NCBI GenBank assembly: GCA_018399535.1
Contig: JAGYOR010000005.1
Location: 1 to 34,765, forward strand
Length of the DNA: 34,765 nucleotides
From: Deltaproteobacteria bacterium
Lineage (GTDB): Bacteria > Desulfobacterota > Syntrophia > Syntrophales > UBA2210
Reading direction: 5' to 3'
Under the pieces are notes generated by a model. It saw only the letters and a list, made by a program, of their open reading frames with translations, was not told the origin of the DNA and made no database searches. The first letter of the stretch is position 1, and every line of letters starts with the position of its first letter. The position numbers and the translations under genes are program-made. Positions 1 to 7,755 of this stretch are shown one piece after another.

Positions 1-199
1 TGGAAAGCGTAGTGGTAGGCACGTTGGTCAAGTCGGCGATGTTGGTCGGATAAAAGACGCGGGCCGAACTGACGTCGTACCCGGTATTCAGACTGCTGAT
101 ATCATAGGTTTCAATTCCTGACGGTTCGCAGGCGGCGAAAAGAAACACCGCCGCAGCCGCGACCAGAAAGGTAAGGATTCTCTTTGAAAAAACAGACAT
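1..199 (-). CDS. Lipoprotein, N-terminal part only
   Basis: The gene reads leftward from an ATG at 199 and runs off the window edge after about 66 codons. A strong AGGAGG lies about 10 bases before the start. The first 25 residues form a lipoprotein signal: basic MSVFSKR, a hydrophobic run, then the lipobox LFAAC with Cys at residue 25. The mature part (EPSGIETYDIS...) has no motif I recognise. It should be exported and lipid-anchored in the inner or outer membrane. Function unknown; the visible part is too short to assign a family. Confidence 0.8.
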   Translation of the reverse strand, partial: MSVFSKRILTFLVAAAAVFLFAACEPSGIETYDISSLNTGYDVSSARVFYPTNIADLTNVPTTTLS

Positions 200-538
200 T
201 GTGTTTACTCCCTCCTTGTAATGGTTGGCTGACGTATTTCAGAAGAGAGGATTATTCCCTTCACCCTGCGTTTTTTCGCAGAACATCGCCGCGGTAAGAT
301 ACTACTGAATCCGGCATCACCTCCTCGCTGTCGACAGTGGAACTGGAAGAGATACATTTACAGCCTGGGTTAGCTGCATTTGGCGGATTCACAGGATGAT
401 TGAGTGTGGGATGGTGAAAATTGCGGTTACAGAAGAAGAAGTATATTCAAATTCCGTACGCTGTAAGTTCGCTTTTCTATCAATAAGTTCTTCTGCATGT
501 CAAATAAATATTTTCACTGTCATCGTCAGTGCGGCATT
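200..538. other. Intergenic stretch, no convincing gene
   Basis: About 340 bases lie between the lipoprotein start and the hairpin behind the HpaB-like gene. It should hold the promoter of the lipoprotein gene, but I see no clean -35/-10 pair. On the minus strand near 320-330 there is AGGAGGTGATG, an exceptionally complete Shine-Dalgarno-like string, followed by an 18-codon ORF. The spacing to that ATG is only two bases, so I do not call it a gene. Confidence 0.5.
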
Positions 539-561
539 CGGGCCGGCCTTTGGCCGGCCCG
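539..561 (-). terminator. Perfect 10-bp GC hairpin after the HpaB-like gene
   Basis: The arms CGGGCCGGCC (539-548) and GGCCGGCCCG (552-561) pair perfectly around a 3-base loop. It begins 29 bases after the minus-strand stop codon. No T-run follows on either strand, so it is a 3' stabilising hairpin or a weak terminator rather than a textbook intrinsic terminator. Confidence 0.55.
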
Positions 562-590
562 GACGTTCACACGACAAGATTCTACTTTTT

Positions 591-2042
591 TCAAAACGCC
601 TCTTCCCTGGAAATAATTCCCGCCGCCGCCTTTGCGAGTTTCTCGTACCGGTCGAGCGGAGACTCGGCGAGGATCATCATGTTTTGCGCCGCCATGGAAC
701 CTTCAGCGTGAACAGTTGTTACCTCGTGAAAAGCGGATTCATGGGAACAGGCCTGGCGCATGGTTTCATGAATCATGTGCATACGCTCCAAGGTGGTGTA
801 CCGGTCCGATCCTCCCAGGTAGTGCTCAAGGTATCCGTGAATATCGGGATTGTCCCAGTCACGCTTGTCCGGCGACGTGGCAATGATGCCGCCGCTGATA
901 TCCTGCACGAGTTCAAGTATCTCGTGATATTTCGAGGCGAAGTGGAGCTTGGCCATGTTGGCGATGAGGGGATTGGGAACGGCGATTTCGCCGTACATGA
1001 CCGGTTCGCGGGCCGCGGCATTGGTAAGGGCGCGCAGCGTCTCAACGTAGGCCGCGATGGCGGCGAGTTTTTCACGGATGTGGCCGACTTTCTCGAGACC
1101 GTTGTATTTAGCCATGGCCACGGCACATCCCGCCAGTACCTCCACGGAGGGCACTTTGTAACTGATGGCCGTGAACCGGTGGAAGGTTGCAAAGGTATAG
1201 GCGAGCAGCATGGAGTACTGCCACTCGCCGCACATGAAAACGCGATCCCAGGGGACAAAGACGTTGTCGAAAACAATCATGGCTTCCGTCAATTCCCGCA
1301 CGGGGTGATCGGCGTGAAATTCACGATCCGACCAGGCGCCCCGCCCTCCTCTGCAGATGAAGGTCACGCCCTCGGTGTTGGCGGGAATCGCGAAACTTAC
1401 CGCGTATTCCGCCTCGTTTTCACGCATCTGGCGCGTGGGAACCACGATGATCTCGTTCGCCGCCGGAGCGCTGGTAATATGAATCTTGGCGCCCTTGACG
1501 ATGATTCCGTCCTTGTTTTTGTCCACTACGCGAAGATAATAATCGGGATGCTTTTGCTTTGCCGGCTCTTTCGACCGATCGCCTTTCACACAGCTCACGG
1601 CGCCGCAGGTATGCAGGTCGTTTTTCCTCAGATGTTCCAGGAAATTCGTTGCGTTTTCCTGGTACTCCTTTTTCCCCATCTGGCCGGCCACCACGAAGGC
1701 CGCGTTGAGGCAATCCGTTCCGATATCTTTTCCGAAGGGCAGACCGCCGGTAAGCTCGATGGCCCGTTGTATGATTTTAGTCCTGTTCTGCAGGTCCTCC
1801 ACCGTTTTCGGCGTGACGAAAAGGCGGTTGATTGGTTCGCCCGTCTCAGGGTGTTTCGCCACGAACAGGTCCCGTATTTCGGGATCATTCGAAGCTGCCA
1901 GTTCGTAACCCGCACCGATAGTATTGCAGGTGATTCCCAGTATCGGATGGGCTGTTATGTCATTCACTTTTTCGCCGCTGATGTAGACGCGCCGTCCGTC
2001 CCGAAGGCTCTCCTTGTATTCTTCGACTGTTCGAATGCCCAT
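591..2042 (-). CDS. HpaB/AbfD-superfamily flavoprotein (4-hydroxybutyryl-CoA dehydratase-like, cluster ligands missing)
   Basis: A 483-residue protein starting at an ATG with AAAGGAGGA just upstream. It has the acyl-CoA-dehydrogenase-like fold shared by 4-hydroxyphenylacetate 3-hydroxylase (HpaB) and 4-hydroxybutyryl-CoA dehydratase (AbfD). Markers are RVYISGEK near residue 18, the flavin-loop motif KGDRS near 153-157, VFDNVFVPWDRVF near 257-269 and HAEGSMAAQN near 445. Against the Clostridium AbfD sequence as I remember it, the [4Fe-4S] ligands Cys99, Cys103 and Cys299 fall on Pro102, Asp106 and Tyr295. Only the His (His288) and the catalytic Lys (Lys296) remain. It is therefore unlikely to be a true AbfD. 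Other Cys lie at 146 and 151 next to the flavin loop. It is a single gene, divergent from pyruvate kinase, and its substrate is unknown. The family is certain; a specific activity is not. Confidence 0.85.
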   Translation of the reverse strand: MGIRTVEEYKESLRDGRRVYISGEKVNDITAHPILGITCNTIGAGYELAASNDPEIRDLFVAKHPETGEPINRLFVTPKTVEDLQNRTKIIQRAIELTGGLPFGKDIGTDCLNAAFVVAGQMGKKEYQENATNFLEHLRKNDLHTCGAVSCVKGDRSKEPAKQKHPDYYLRVVDKNKDGIIVKGAKIHITSAPAANEIIVVPTRQMRENEAEYAVSFAIPANTEGVTFICRGGRGAWSDREFHADHPVRELTEAMIVFDNVFVPWDRVFMCGEWQYSMLLAYTFATFHRFTAISYKVPSVEVLAGCAVAMAKYNGLEKVGHIREKLAAIAAYVETLRALTNAAAREPVMYGEIAVPNPLIANMAKLHFASKYHEILELVQDISGGIIATSPDKRDWDNPDIHGYLEHYLGGSDRYTTLERMHMIHETMRQACSHESAFHEVTTVHAEGSMAAQNMMILAESPLDRYEKLAKAAAGIISREEAF

Positions 2043-2065
2043 GGTACTCCTCCTTTTAATTAATA

Positions 2066-2081
2066 ATCCGGGATTCCGGAT
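2066..2081. promoter_or_regulatory. Small inverted repeat between divergent genes
   Basis: ATCCGG-GATT-CCGGAT, a perfect 6-4-6 inverted repeat, lies 24 bases upstream of the HpaB-like start in the 122-base divergent gap shared with pyruvate kinase. It could be an operator or chance. No clear promoter boxes were identified around it. Confidence 0.25.
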
Positions 2082-2164
2082 GGATGTTCAATTGCGATGA
2101 CATGCAGGTAATTCTGTAGTATGAATGATGTAAAGATTCCCTCGAATAAAGGAAAATATAGCAT

Positions 2165-3643
2165 ATGCCGCCACGGGGTTCTACGGAAATATTTCTTCCT
2201 CCCTGCCGGACCAAGATTATCGGTACCGTCGGTCCTTCCTGCGGAGACGCGTCTACACTCGAAACGATGATACGACACGGCATGACGGCGGCCCGGTTGA
2301 ACTTTTCTCACGGTACTTTTGAAGACCATCGACACAACATCGCCGCTTTCCGGTCGGCGGCCGCGGCGGCGGCGAGACCTTCAACCATCCTTGCCGATCT
2401 TCCCGGCCCGAAAATCAGAATCGGGCAGCTTGCGAGTGACCCGCTTACGCTGGAAAAAGGCAATGAAATCATCCTTACGACGGATGATATGCCGGGAACG
2501 GCCTCCCGCATTTCCGTCCGCTACAAGCGGCTTCCCGAAAGCCTTTCGGAAGGCGACACGATTTACCTGAACGACGGGTTTGTGGAACTCACCGTGCTTG
2601 ACGTGCAAAAGGATTCAGTCCGCTGCATGGTCGCCTCCGGCGGCAGCCTGCTTTCCGGAAAGGGGCTCAACCTGCCGGGCCGGAAGGTCTTTCTCGACAA
2701 TCCAACCGATAAGGACCTGGAAATCATGGAATTCGCCCTGGCCGAGGGAATCGATATTTTCGGCGTCTCCTTCGTGGAAGACGCCGACGCCCTTGTCAAA
2801 GTCAGGGATTTCGCGGCGAAGCGGGGAAAGACAATCCATACTGTGGCAAAAATCGAGCGGGCCGCCGCCATCGACAACATCGATTCCATACTCGACGAGG
2901 CTGATGCGATCATGATCGCCCGCGGGGATCTGGGTATCGAAATCCCCATAGAAGACATGCCCTCGGTTCAGAAAGAGTTGATTCACAAGGCGAACGAGCG
3001 GTGTCGGCCAGTCATCACGGCCACCCAGATGCTGATGTCGATGGTTGAGCACGCGCGTCCGACGCGTGCCGAAGTTACGGACGTGGCGAACGCGATTCAG
3101 GACGGGACCGATGCGATCATGCTCTCCGAAGAAACCGCCGTGGGACGACATCCCGTTACTGCAGTCACAACCATGGCCGCCGTTGCCGCTTCCTTTGAAC
3201 GACGACACAGTGAACTGCTGTGGATATCCGCTCTCCGGGAAGAACTCAAGAACAACCTCGTCCGCAAACAGATTTCCATCGCCGACATGATATCGCTGAA
3301 CGTGGCCGAATCGGTCCTCGCACTCAACATTTCCTTCGTGCTTACGTCGACCGTGACGGGCATGACGCCACGGCGCATATCGCGCCTGAAACCGTCAAGC
3401 TGGATCATCGCCGCGTGCGATAACGAAGCGGTGATGAATTTCTGTTTCATGTCGTCCGGAGTGTATCCGCTTATCATGGACAAAAAAACGAAATCGTGGC
3501 ATGAAAACGTGGTAGAAGAATTAAAACTTCGGGGTATTATCTCGCCGGGCGACCGGGTTATTCTCACTGAAGGACAGTTCTCCGGGCCGGGCGGAGGAAC
3601 CGGACCGGGCGGAACCGATACGATGGCGATCATGACACTGTGA
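2165..3643 (+). CDS. pyk: Pyruvate kinase
   Basis: A 492-residue enzyme that converts phosphoenolpyruvate and ADP to pyruvate and ATP in the cytoplasm. Residues 15-26 (RTKIIGTVGPSC) and NFSHG at 46-50 open the A domain. The lid (B) domain spans roughly 85-180. TVAKIE carries the catalytic Lys229. The signature MIARGDLGIE is at 250-259, ATQMLMSM at 286-293 and the Thr/Glu loop LSEETAVG at 320-327. A normal C-terminal regulatory domain follows to a Gly-rich tail ending DTMAIMTL. AAGGA precedes the ATG at 2165. It stands divergent from the HpaB-like gene and 72 bases ahead of the methyltransferase gene, so it may be the first gene of that transcript. Confidence 0.97.
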   Translation: MPPRGSTEIFLPPCRTKIIGTVGPSCGDASTLETMIRHGMTAARLNFSHGTFEDHRHNIAAFRSAAAAAARPSTILADLPGPKIRIGQLASDPLTLEKGNEIILTTDDMPGTASRISVRYKRLPESLSEGDTIYLNDGFVELTVLDVQKDSVRCMVASGGSLLSGKGLNLPGRKVFLDNPTDKDLEIMEFALAEGIDIFGVSFVEDADALVKVRDFAAKRGKTIHTVAKIERAAAIDNIDSILDEADAIMIARGDLGIEIPIEDMPSVQKELIHKANERCRPVITATQMLMSMVEHARPTRAEVTDVANAIQDGTDAIMLSEETAVGRHPVTAVTTMAAVAASFERRHSELLWISALREELKNNLVRKQISIADMISLNVAESVLALNISFVLTSTVTGMTPRRISRLKPSSWIIAACDNEAVMNFCFMSSGVYPLIMDKKTKSWHENVVEELKLRGIISPGDRVILTEGQFSGPGGGTGPGGTDTMAIMTL

Positions 3644-3715
3644 CGTCACCGTCACCACCGAACAGCCGGTTTTCTTCCCGGCCTGAACAATCAACGAAAA
3701 GGACGGACGCCGCCG

Positions 3716-4585
3716 GTGAACCGCTATCACGGCATTGAAATATCTGAACAACACTGGTTTCCATCGTCTCTTTTTGGCGAATCTGTTGAATTCCTGCACT
3801 ATTTCGAAAACATCAGCAATATTTTCAGTACTGTCGCGCCCCTTTTGCGACACGCCCTGGACCGGGCAGGAACCAACATCGTCATTGACCTCTGCTCGGG
3901 CGGGGGCGGTCCCTGGCCCCGCCTCGCGCGGGAGATGAACCGGCAAAACGGGTCGCGCCCTTCGATTCTTCTTACCGACAAGAACCCGGAAGCGGGATTA
4001 CTCAGGAATTGCCGAATATTTTCTTCGAACGGCGACACCATCGCCTGTTCGTCGCAGCCCATTGACGCCCGGAACGTTTCCGCCGATCTCGACGGGTTTC
4101 TGACGCTTTTTAACGCCTTCCATCATTTCTCACCCTGCGAGGCCCGCGGAATTCTGAGCGATGCCGTCAACACGGGCAGGGGCATCGCCGTTTTCGAGGC
4201 AACAGAACGCAGTCTTTTTTCCATTATTCAGATGATCTTCACGCTTCCGCCGCTGGTCTGGGTTCTGACCCCGTTTCTCCGGCCGGTACGGTTTTCCCGT
4301 CTCTTCTTCACCTACATCATTCCGCTCCTTCCCCTGGTTATTACATTGGACGGCGTCCTGTCATCACTGAGAACCTATACCCCCGAAGAACTGCGTCGAC
4401 TTGCCGGGAACTGTGACGGCACAGCTTATATCTGGAGGGCGGGAAGCATAAAGTCGTTCCGGCTTCCCAGAAAAATAACCTATTTAATAGGATATCCCTT
4501 ACAACGGGTGAAGAAAGGCGGTCTACCTTCGCAGGCCGACCCGCACCTGACGAATACGAAAAAGGCGTTGGATAATATTGTTTAA
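3716..4585 (+). CDS. Class I SAM-dependent methyltransferase-like protein with membrane segments
   Basis: A 289-residue protein with a GTG start, preceded by AAAGGA. Motif I of the Rossmann methyltransferase fold is VIDLCSGGGG (56-65), with the acidic end of strand 2 at LLTDKNP (85-91). FNAFHHF near 131-137 fits motif IV/post-IV, so an SAM-binding site is likely. Residues about 168-215 contain two strongly hydrophobic stretches around a Pro-rich turn, which is unusual for a soluble methyltransferase and suggests action at the membrane on a lipid-like acceptor. It leads the run that contains the hydrolase, UbiA and CPBP genes, which fits a prenyl-lipid or quinone substrate (inference). Substrate not determinable. 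Confidence 0.75.
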   Translation: MNRYHGIEISEQHWFPSSLFGESVEFLHYFENISNIFSTVAPLLRHALDRAGTNIVIDLCSGGGGPWPRLAREMNRQNGSRPSILLTDKNPEAGLLRNCRIFSSNGDTIACSSQPIDARNVSADLDGFLTLFNAFHHFSPCEARGILSDAVNTGRGIAVFEATERSLFSIIQMIFTLPPLVWVLTPFLRPVRFSRLFFTYIIPLLPLVITLDGVLSSLRTYTPEELRRLAGNCDGTAYIWRAGSIKSFRLPRKITYLIGYPLQRVKKGGLPSQADPHLTNTKKALDNIV

Positions 4586-4636
4586 TAATATAGAATGAAA
4601 AACCACTGAAGACGACGGCTAGAAAGGAGACACCGG

Positions 4637-4831
4637 ATGACGGTTATACAGCAGAAGGGGGACAAAATTCGTCAGGCGATCAAACGCATATCATTACGCC
4701 TCGAAGACAAGGACGGAAGCAAGCTTTCCAGGCTCGTCCAGGAAGCGGGTCAGGAATTCAATCTGTCTCCCATGGAGCAGGAATTCCTTTTCAATTTCTT
4801 CAAAGAGGGAAAAACATTCCAGGAAGAATGA
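4637..4831 (+). CDS. Small conserved-looking helical protein
   Basis: A 64-residue protein starting at ATG 4637 behind a good GAAAGGAGA. It is charged and predicted helical: KGDKIRQAIKRISLRLEDK, then LSRLVQEAGQEFNLSP, then EQEFLFNFFKEG. There is no Cys, signal or membrane segment. I recall similar short proteins of this pattern (KGDKIRQAI...FDLSP..E.FL..FF) in deltaproteobacteria but know no function. Its TGA stop overlaps an ATG (ATGA at 4828-4831) that opens the next reading frame, implying translational coupling. Confidence 0.7.
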   Translation: MTVIQQKGDKIRQAIKRISLRLEDKDGSKLSRLVQEAGQEFNLSPMEQEFLFNFFKEGKTFQEE

Positions 4832-5029
4832 GCGGACCGGCGAAACGGCGGTTCGTTCATAACCCTGTTTTGCCCGAGCTGTCAGGTGCAGAGCCGCGGC
4901 AACCGTTTACCGACCGGCGGGGTGCGGCTTCCCCGATGGCAGGCGGTGCGCGACCGTCCCGTCTTCTACCGGCAGCATCACGCCGACTGGTTACCGGCGA
5001 TGATTCCAGGGCGGTATTCCGGAAAGTAA
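4828..5029 (+). pseudogene. Short CxxC gene, probably frameshifted
   Basis: An ATG at 4828 overlaps the previous stop (ATGA), as expected for a coupled gene. That frame starts MSGPAKRRFVHNP and then becomes Pro/Arg/Ala-rich. One base later, from about 4865, another frame reads LFCPSCQVQSRGNRL and continues through WQAVRDRPVFYRQHHADWL to a TAA at 5027. That second frame has natural-looking composition and a CxxC, but no start codon of its own. Deleting one T from TTTT at 4868-4871 joins them as FVHNPVCPSCQ. This could be a true frameshift mutation, a sequencing slip or coincidence. Alternatively the second frame extends the upstream 64-residue gene through its TGA, with which it is in phase. 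Confidence 0.35.
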
Positions 5030-5126
5030 CACTGCGCCACGCAGGACGGGCCGGTCCGGAACCGTTTTCCAGATCCTTGTAGAACACGTCCGTCTCCGGC
5101 CTGAAAATCCGAACCGAATCAAAGAA

Positions 5127-5321
5127 ATGAATGAAGGGCTGATTTTCGCGTTTTTCGGCGTGCTGATTACACTGATGTATTCCGGCACAAAAAAACAGCC
5201 GTCTGAAAAACCGGTATCCCGTGCCCGGTTTTTCCGGCCGAGCTGCAGGAACAGCAATGACTGCAATCAGAAAACAGAATGTAAAAAAAGCGCTGACCGG
5301 CGCACCCGCTTCGGACGATGA
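5127..5321 (+). CDS. Possible small single-pass membrane protein
   Basis: The ORF encodes 64 residues: an N-terminal hydrophobic helix (GLIFAFFGVLITLMY, residues 4-18), then a basic tail with three spaced Cys (SCRNSNDCNQKTECKK). The Shine-Dalgarno is poor (CAAAGAA). Its second half overlaps the 5' end of the hydrolase gene in another frame and includes the hairpin at 5205-5234. The helix is the only positive evidence, so it may be spurious. Confidence 0.22.
   Translation: MNEGLIFAFFGVLITLMYSGTKKQPSEKPVSRARFFRPSCRNSNDCNQKTECKKSADRRTRFGR
5205..5234. terminator. Hairpin with A/T flanks upstream of the hydrolase gene
   Basis: GAAAAACCGG (5205-5214) and CCGGTTTTTC (5225-5234) form a perfect 10-bp stem around a 10-base loop. 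Read as a terminator it is a 5-bp GC stem plus a T5 run, symmetric on both strands. It lies 22 bases before the hydrolase start, so it may partly terminate or attenuate within the run. Confidence 0.5.
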
Positions 5322-6186
5322 CGCAACCGCCTGCGCTGGCCCGGGGGTTACCGTCGCCGAGAGATTCTTTAAAACTTCGGACTGCGTTCATCTCAGGATC
5401 ATCGATTTTATTCCTCCCGAAAACGACGGAGGGAAACCGGTTCTCGTCTTCGTTGCCGGCTGGATTTCCATGATCTCCGCCTGGCGTCCGGTCCTTTCGG
5501 TGCTGACGCCGTACATGAGAATCCTCTACGTGGAAACGCGTGAAAAAAGGAGCGCCCTGGTCGATTGGACGAAATCGACGGATTTTTCAATATCCCGTAT
5601 GGTGTTTGACCTTCGGGAACTGCTGGAAGAACTCGTTCCTCCGTCATCTGTCTTTTTTCTCGCAGGCAGTTCTCTCGGATCAACGGTCATTCTCGATTTT
5701 CTGAGCGGATGCCGGCGACAACCGGAACTGGCCGTCGTCATCGCCCCGAATGCCGAATTCGGCATTCCCCGCTGGTTCTATCCCCTGGTACGCCTCATCC
5801 CGCCGGCCGCATACAGCCTGGTAAGGGCGCCGATCAAGCACTACCTGTGCACCTACCGTATCGACAGTCTTCACGAGAAGGAACAGGCACTTAAATACCA
5901 GCGTTCGCTGGACTGGGCCGATCCCAGAAGACTGAAAGCAAGCGCCCTGGCAATGAAGGGATACAGCCTCTGGCCGAAACTGGGTGGGATTGCCGCCCCG
6001 GTGGTCATCGTGGCGGCGCGGACCGACCGCCTGCACGGCGTCAGAGACATTGAACGAATGGCGAAGCTCATTCCCGACGCGCGCATGGAAATTATGGAGA
6101 GCAACCGCGAGACCCACAGTGAAAAAGCGGGGCGTTTTATTCTTGACGAAATCGAAAAATGCCTCAAGACAACCGAAACATCATGA
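5257..6186 (+). CDS. Alpha/beta-hydrolase fold protein
   Basis: A 309-residue protein. I place the start at ATG 5257 (AGGA seven bases upstream) rather than the in-frame GTG at 5221, which lies inside a hairpin. The fold is clear: strand and oxyanion region PVLVFVAGW (61-69), nucleophile elbow GSSLG (137-141, Ser139), acid Asp257 in AARTDRLHG, and His287 in NRETHSE. The cap is about 165-235. Length and triad fit esterases/lipases or thioesterase-like enzymes; the substrate is unknown. There is no signal peptide. It sits 28 bases before the UbiA gene in the same direction, so an acyl- or prenyl-lipid role is plausible but inferred. Confidence 0.82.
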   Translation: MTAIRKQNVKKALTGAPASDDDATACAGPGVTVAERFFKTSDCVHLRIIDFIPPENDGGKPVLVFVAGWISMISAWRPVLSVLTPYMRILYVETREKRSALVDWTKSTDFSISRMVFDLRELLEELVPPSSVFFLAGSSLGSTVILDFLSGCRRQPELAVVIAPNAEFGIPRWFYPLVRLIPPAAYSLVRAPIKHYLCTYRIDSLHEKEQALKYQRSLDWADPRRLKASALAMKGYSLWPKLGGIAAPVVIVAARTDRLHGVRDIERMAKLIPDARMEIMESNRETHSEKAGRFILDEIEKCLKTTETS

Positions 6187-6214
6187 TACCAACAGCCGGG
6201 GCAGGAATTGATAC

Positions 6215-7114
6215 ATGAACAATCGCCGTGAACACTACCGCAACTGGTTTCTCGCCGTCAGGCCCTGGTCGTTCGTCATGACCTTCTTCTGCGTCACCAC
6301 GGGCAGCATGACGGGAAGCATCTATCAACCTTTTTCATGGTTCTTGTATGTTCTCACATTGCTGGGTGTCGTTCTTCTTCATGGAGCGGCGAACTTTCTT
6401 AATGATTATTATGACGTGGCAAGCAATGTCGACGACGCCGGCGTGGCAACCGCCCGGTATCGTCCCCATCCGCTTGCCGAAGGTTCTCTGTCTCTTCAGG
6501 CCGTTCGAAGTGCAGCCGTGGTGTTCATTCTTGTAGCCCTGGTTATCGGTCTCTATCTCACCATTACGCGCGGTCTTACCGTTCTCGTTATCGGCCTTGC
6601 CGGGCTTTTCGCCAGCGTTTTTTATACGGCGCCGCCCTTCAAGTACAAGTACAGCGCCCTCGGAGAACCGGCGGTCTTTATCGTGTGGGGCCCCCTCGTC
6701 GTGGGAGGCGCTTCGTTTGTTCAGGGTCAATCGCTGAAAAGCGAAACCTTCCTGGTCTCCATCCCGCTGGGGATACTGGTCGCACTTGTCCTCCTGGCAA
6801 ATAACATTCGCGACATGGAAAGCGACCATGCGCGAGGAATTCGAACCATCCCCGTGCTCACAGGTAAAACCGCCGCCGTCGGTCTGTATCTGTTTCTGAT
6901 TGCGGCCGCCTACACGGCGGTTGCCCTTATGTCGTTTTTCGGACCACTTACCCCCTGGTCGCTGATAGTCCTGCTTTCGCTTCCTTATACCGTCAACCTG
7001 GCGCGGGAAATTCTTCGGGCTGTTCCCATTGACGCCGATGCCCGAACCGCCGGTGTCGTCACGGCCTTCGGAGCGCTCCTGCTTCTGTCGCTCCTGGTGG
7101 AGAAAATCCTGTGA
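6215..7114 (+). CDS. UbiA-family prenyltransferase (MenA-like)
   Basis: A 299-residue integral membrane protein with about eight or nine hydrophobic helices. Both Asp-rich prenyl-diphosphate/Mg sites are present: NDYYDVASNVDD (63-74) in the first cytoplasmic loop and NIRDMESDHARG (197-208) in the second. The pattern NNIRD...D...G..T resembles 1,4-dihydroxy-2-naphthoate polyprenyltransferase (MenA) more than UbiA proper. A MenA role in menaquinone synthesis is the most likely specific call, but no other men or mqn gene lies in the window. The start at 6215 has only a weak AGGA upstream. Its TGA overlaps the GTG start of the CPBP gene. Confidence 0.85.
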   Translation: MNNRREHYRNWFLAVRPWSFVMTFFCVTTGSMTGSIYQPFSWFLYVLTLLGVVLLHGAANFLNDYYDVASNVDDAGVATARYRPHPLAEGSLSLQAVRSAAVVFILVALVIGLYLTITRGLTVLVIGLAGLFASVFYTAPPFKYKYSALGEPAVFIVWGPLVVGGASFVQGQSLKSETFLVSIPLGILVALVLLANNIRDMESDHARGIRTIPVLTGKTAAVGLYLFLIAAAYTAVALMSFFGPLTPWSLIVLLSLPYTVNLAREILRAVPIDADARTAGVVTAFGALLLLSLLVEKIL

Positions 7115-7737
7115 TACGGAAAGCTGATTCGAATATCACGGTACCCGTCGCCATAATACTGGTCGCCTTTCTCTGGTTCATCACCTTCTACCTCACAGTC
7201 GGCGTTTTCTGGACCAAGATCGCTCTGTCAACAGTAATACTTGCCGCCTTTGCTCTTTGGGCGGCGCCGGATATCAGGCACCGGGTCACGTGTAATGCGC
7301 GGGCCCTCGTGTGGGGTGTTCTTTCGGCGGGGGCACTCTATGGCCTTTTCTGGATCGGCAGGACTGTTTCACTTCTCCTGTTTCCTTTTGCCGGCGACCA
7401 GATCTGGTCCGTGTATGACAAAGCCTCGGGATACAATCCCTGTATCATTCTTTGCGTCCTTTTGTTTATCACCGGGCCCTGCGAGGAAATTTTCTGGCGG
7501 GGATTCCTTCAGGACAATCTCATGAAACGGTACGGGAAGAACGCCGGCTGGATCAGCGCGACCATAGTGTACGCGGGCGTTCACATCTGGTCTCTCAATT
7601 TCATGCTCGTTGGAGCGGCCGCCGTGGCCGGCGCCTTCTGGGGCGCTCTTTATCGACGGACGGAAACACTGACGCCCGTCATCATATCGCATGCCCTCTG
7701 GAGCGCCGTCATATTCACCCTCGCCCCCATGAATTGA
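7111..7737 (+). CDS. CPBP-family intramembrane metalloprotease (CAAX protease-like)
   Basis: A 208-residue polytopic membrane protein starting with GTG in a GTGA overlap with the UbiA stop, so it is translationally coupled. The CPBP/Abi motifs are intact: CEEIFWRGFLQ with Glu125, Glu126 and Arg130, then His158 in VYAGVHIW and His194 in ISHALWS. These are the zinc and catalytic residues of the Rce1-type glutamic/metallo protease family. Five or six membrane helices are visible. CPBP members cleave prenylated CAAX proteins in eukaryotes; bacterial ones have varied or unknown roles. The tight coupling to a prenyltransferase is notable. It ends 18 bases from the convergent permease gene. Confidence 0.85.
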   Translation: MIRKADSNITVPVAIILVAFLWFITFYLTVGVFWTKIALSTVILAAFALWAAPDIRHRVTCNARALVWGVLSAGALYGLFWIGRTVSLLLFPFAGDQIWSVYDKASGYNPCIILCVLLFITGPCEEIFWRGFLQDNLMKRYGKNAGWISATIVYAGVHIWSLNFMLVGAAAVAGAFWGALYRRTETLTPVIISHALWSAVIFTLAPMN

Positions 7738-7755
7738 AACGTGCCGCTCATCCCG

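Noticed and set aside
396-2063. 555-codon plus-strand open frame
   Set aside because: It is antisense to the HpaB-like gene over almost its whole length, has no Shine-Dalgarno and reads as low-sense sequence. The minus-strand protein has clear family motifs.
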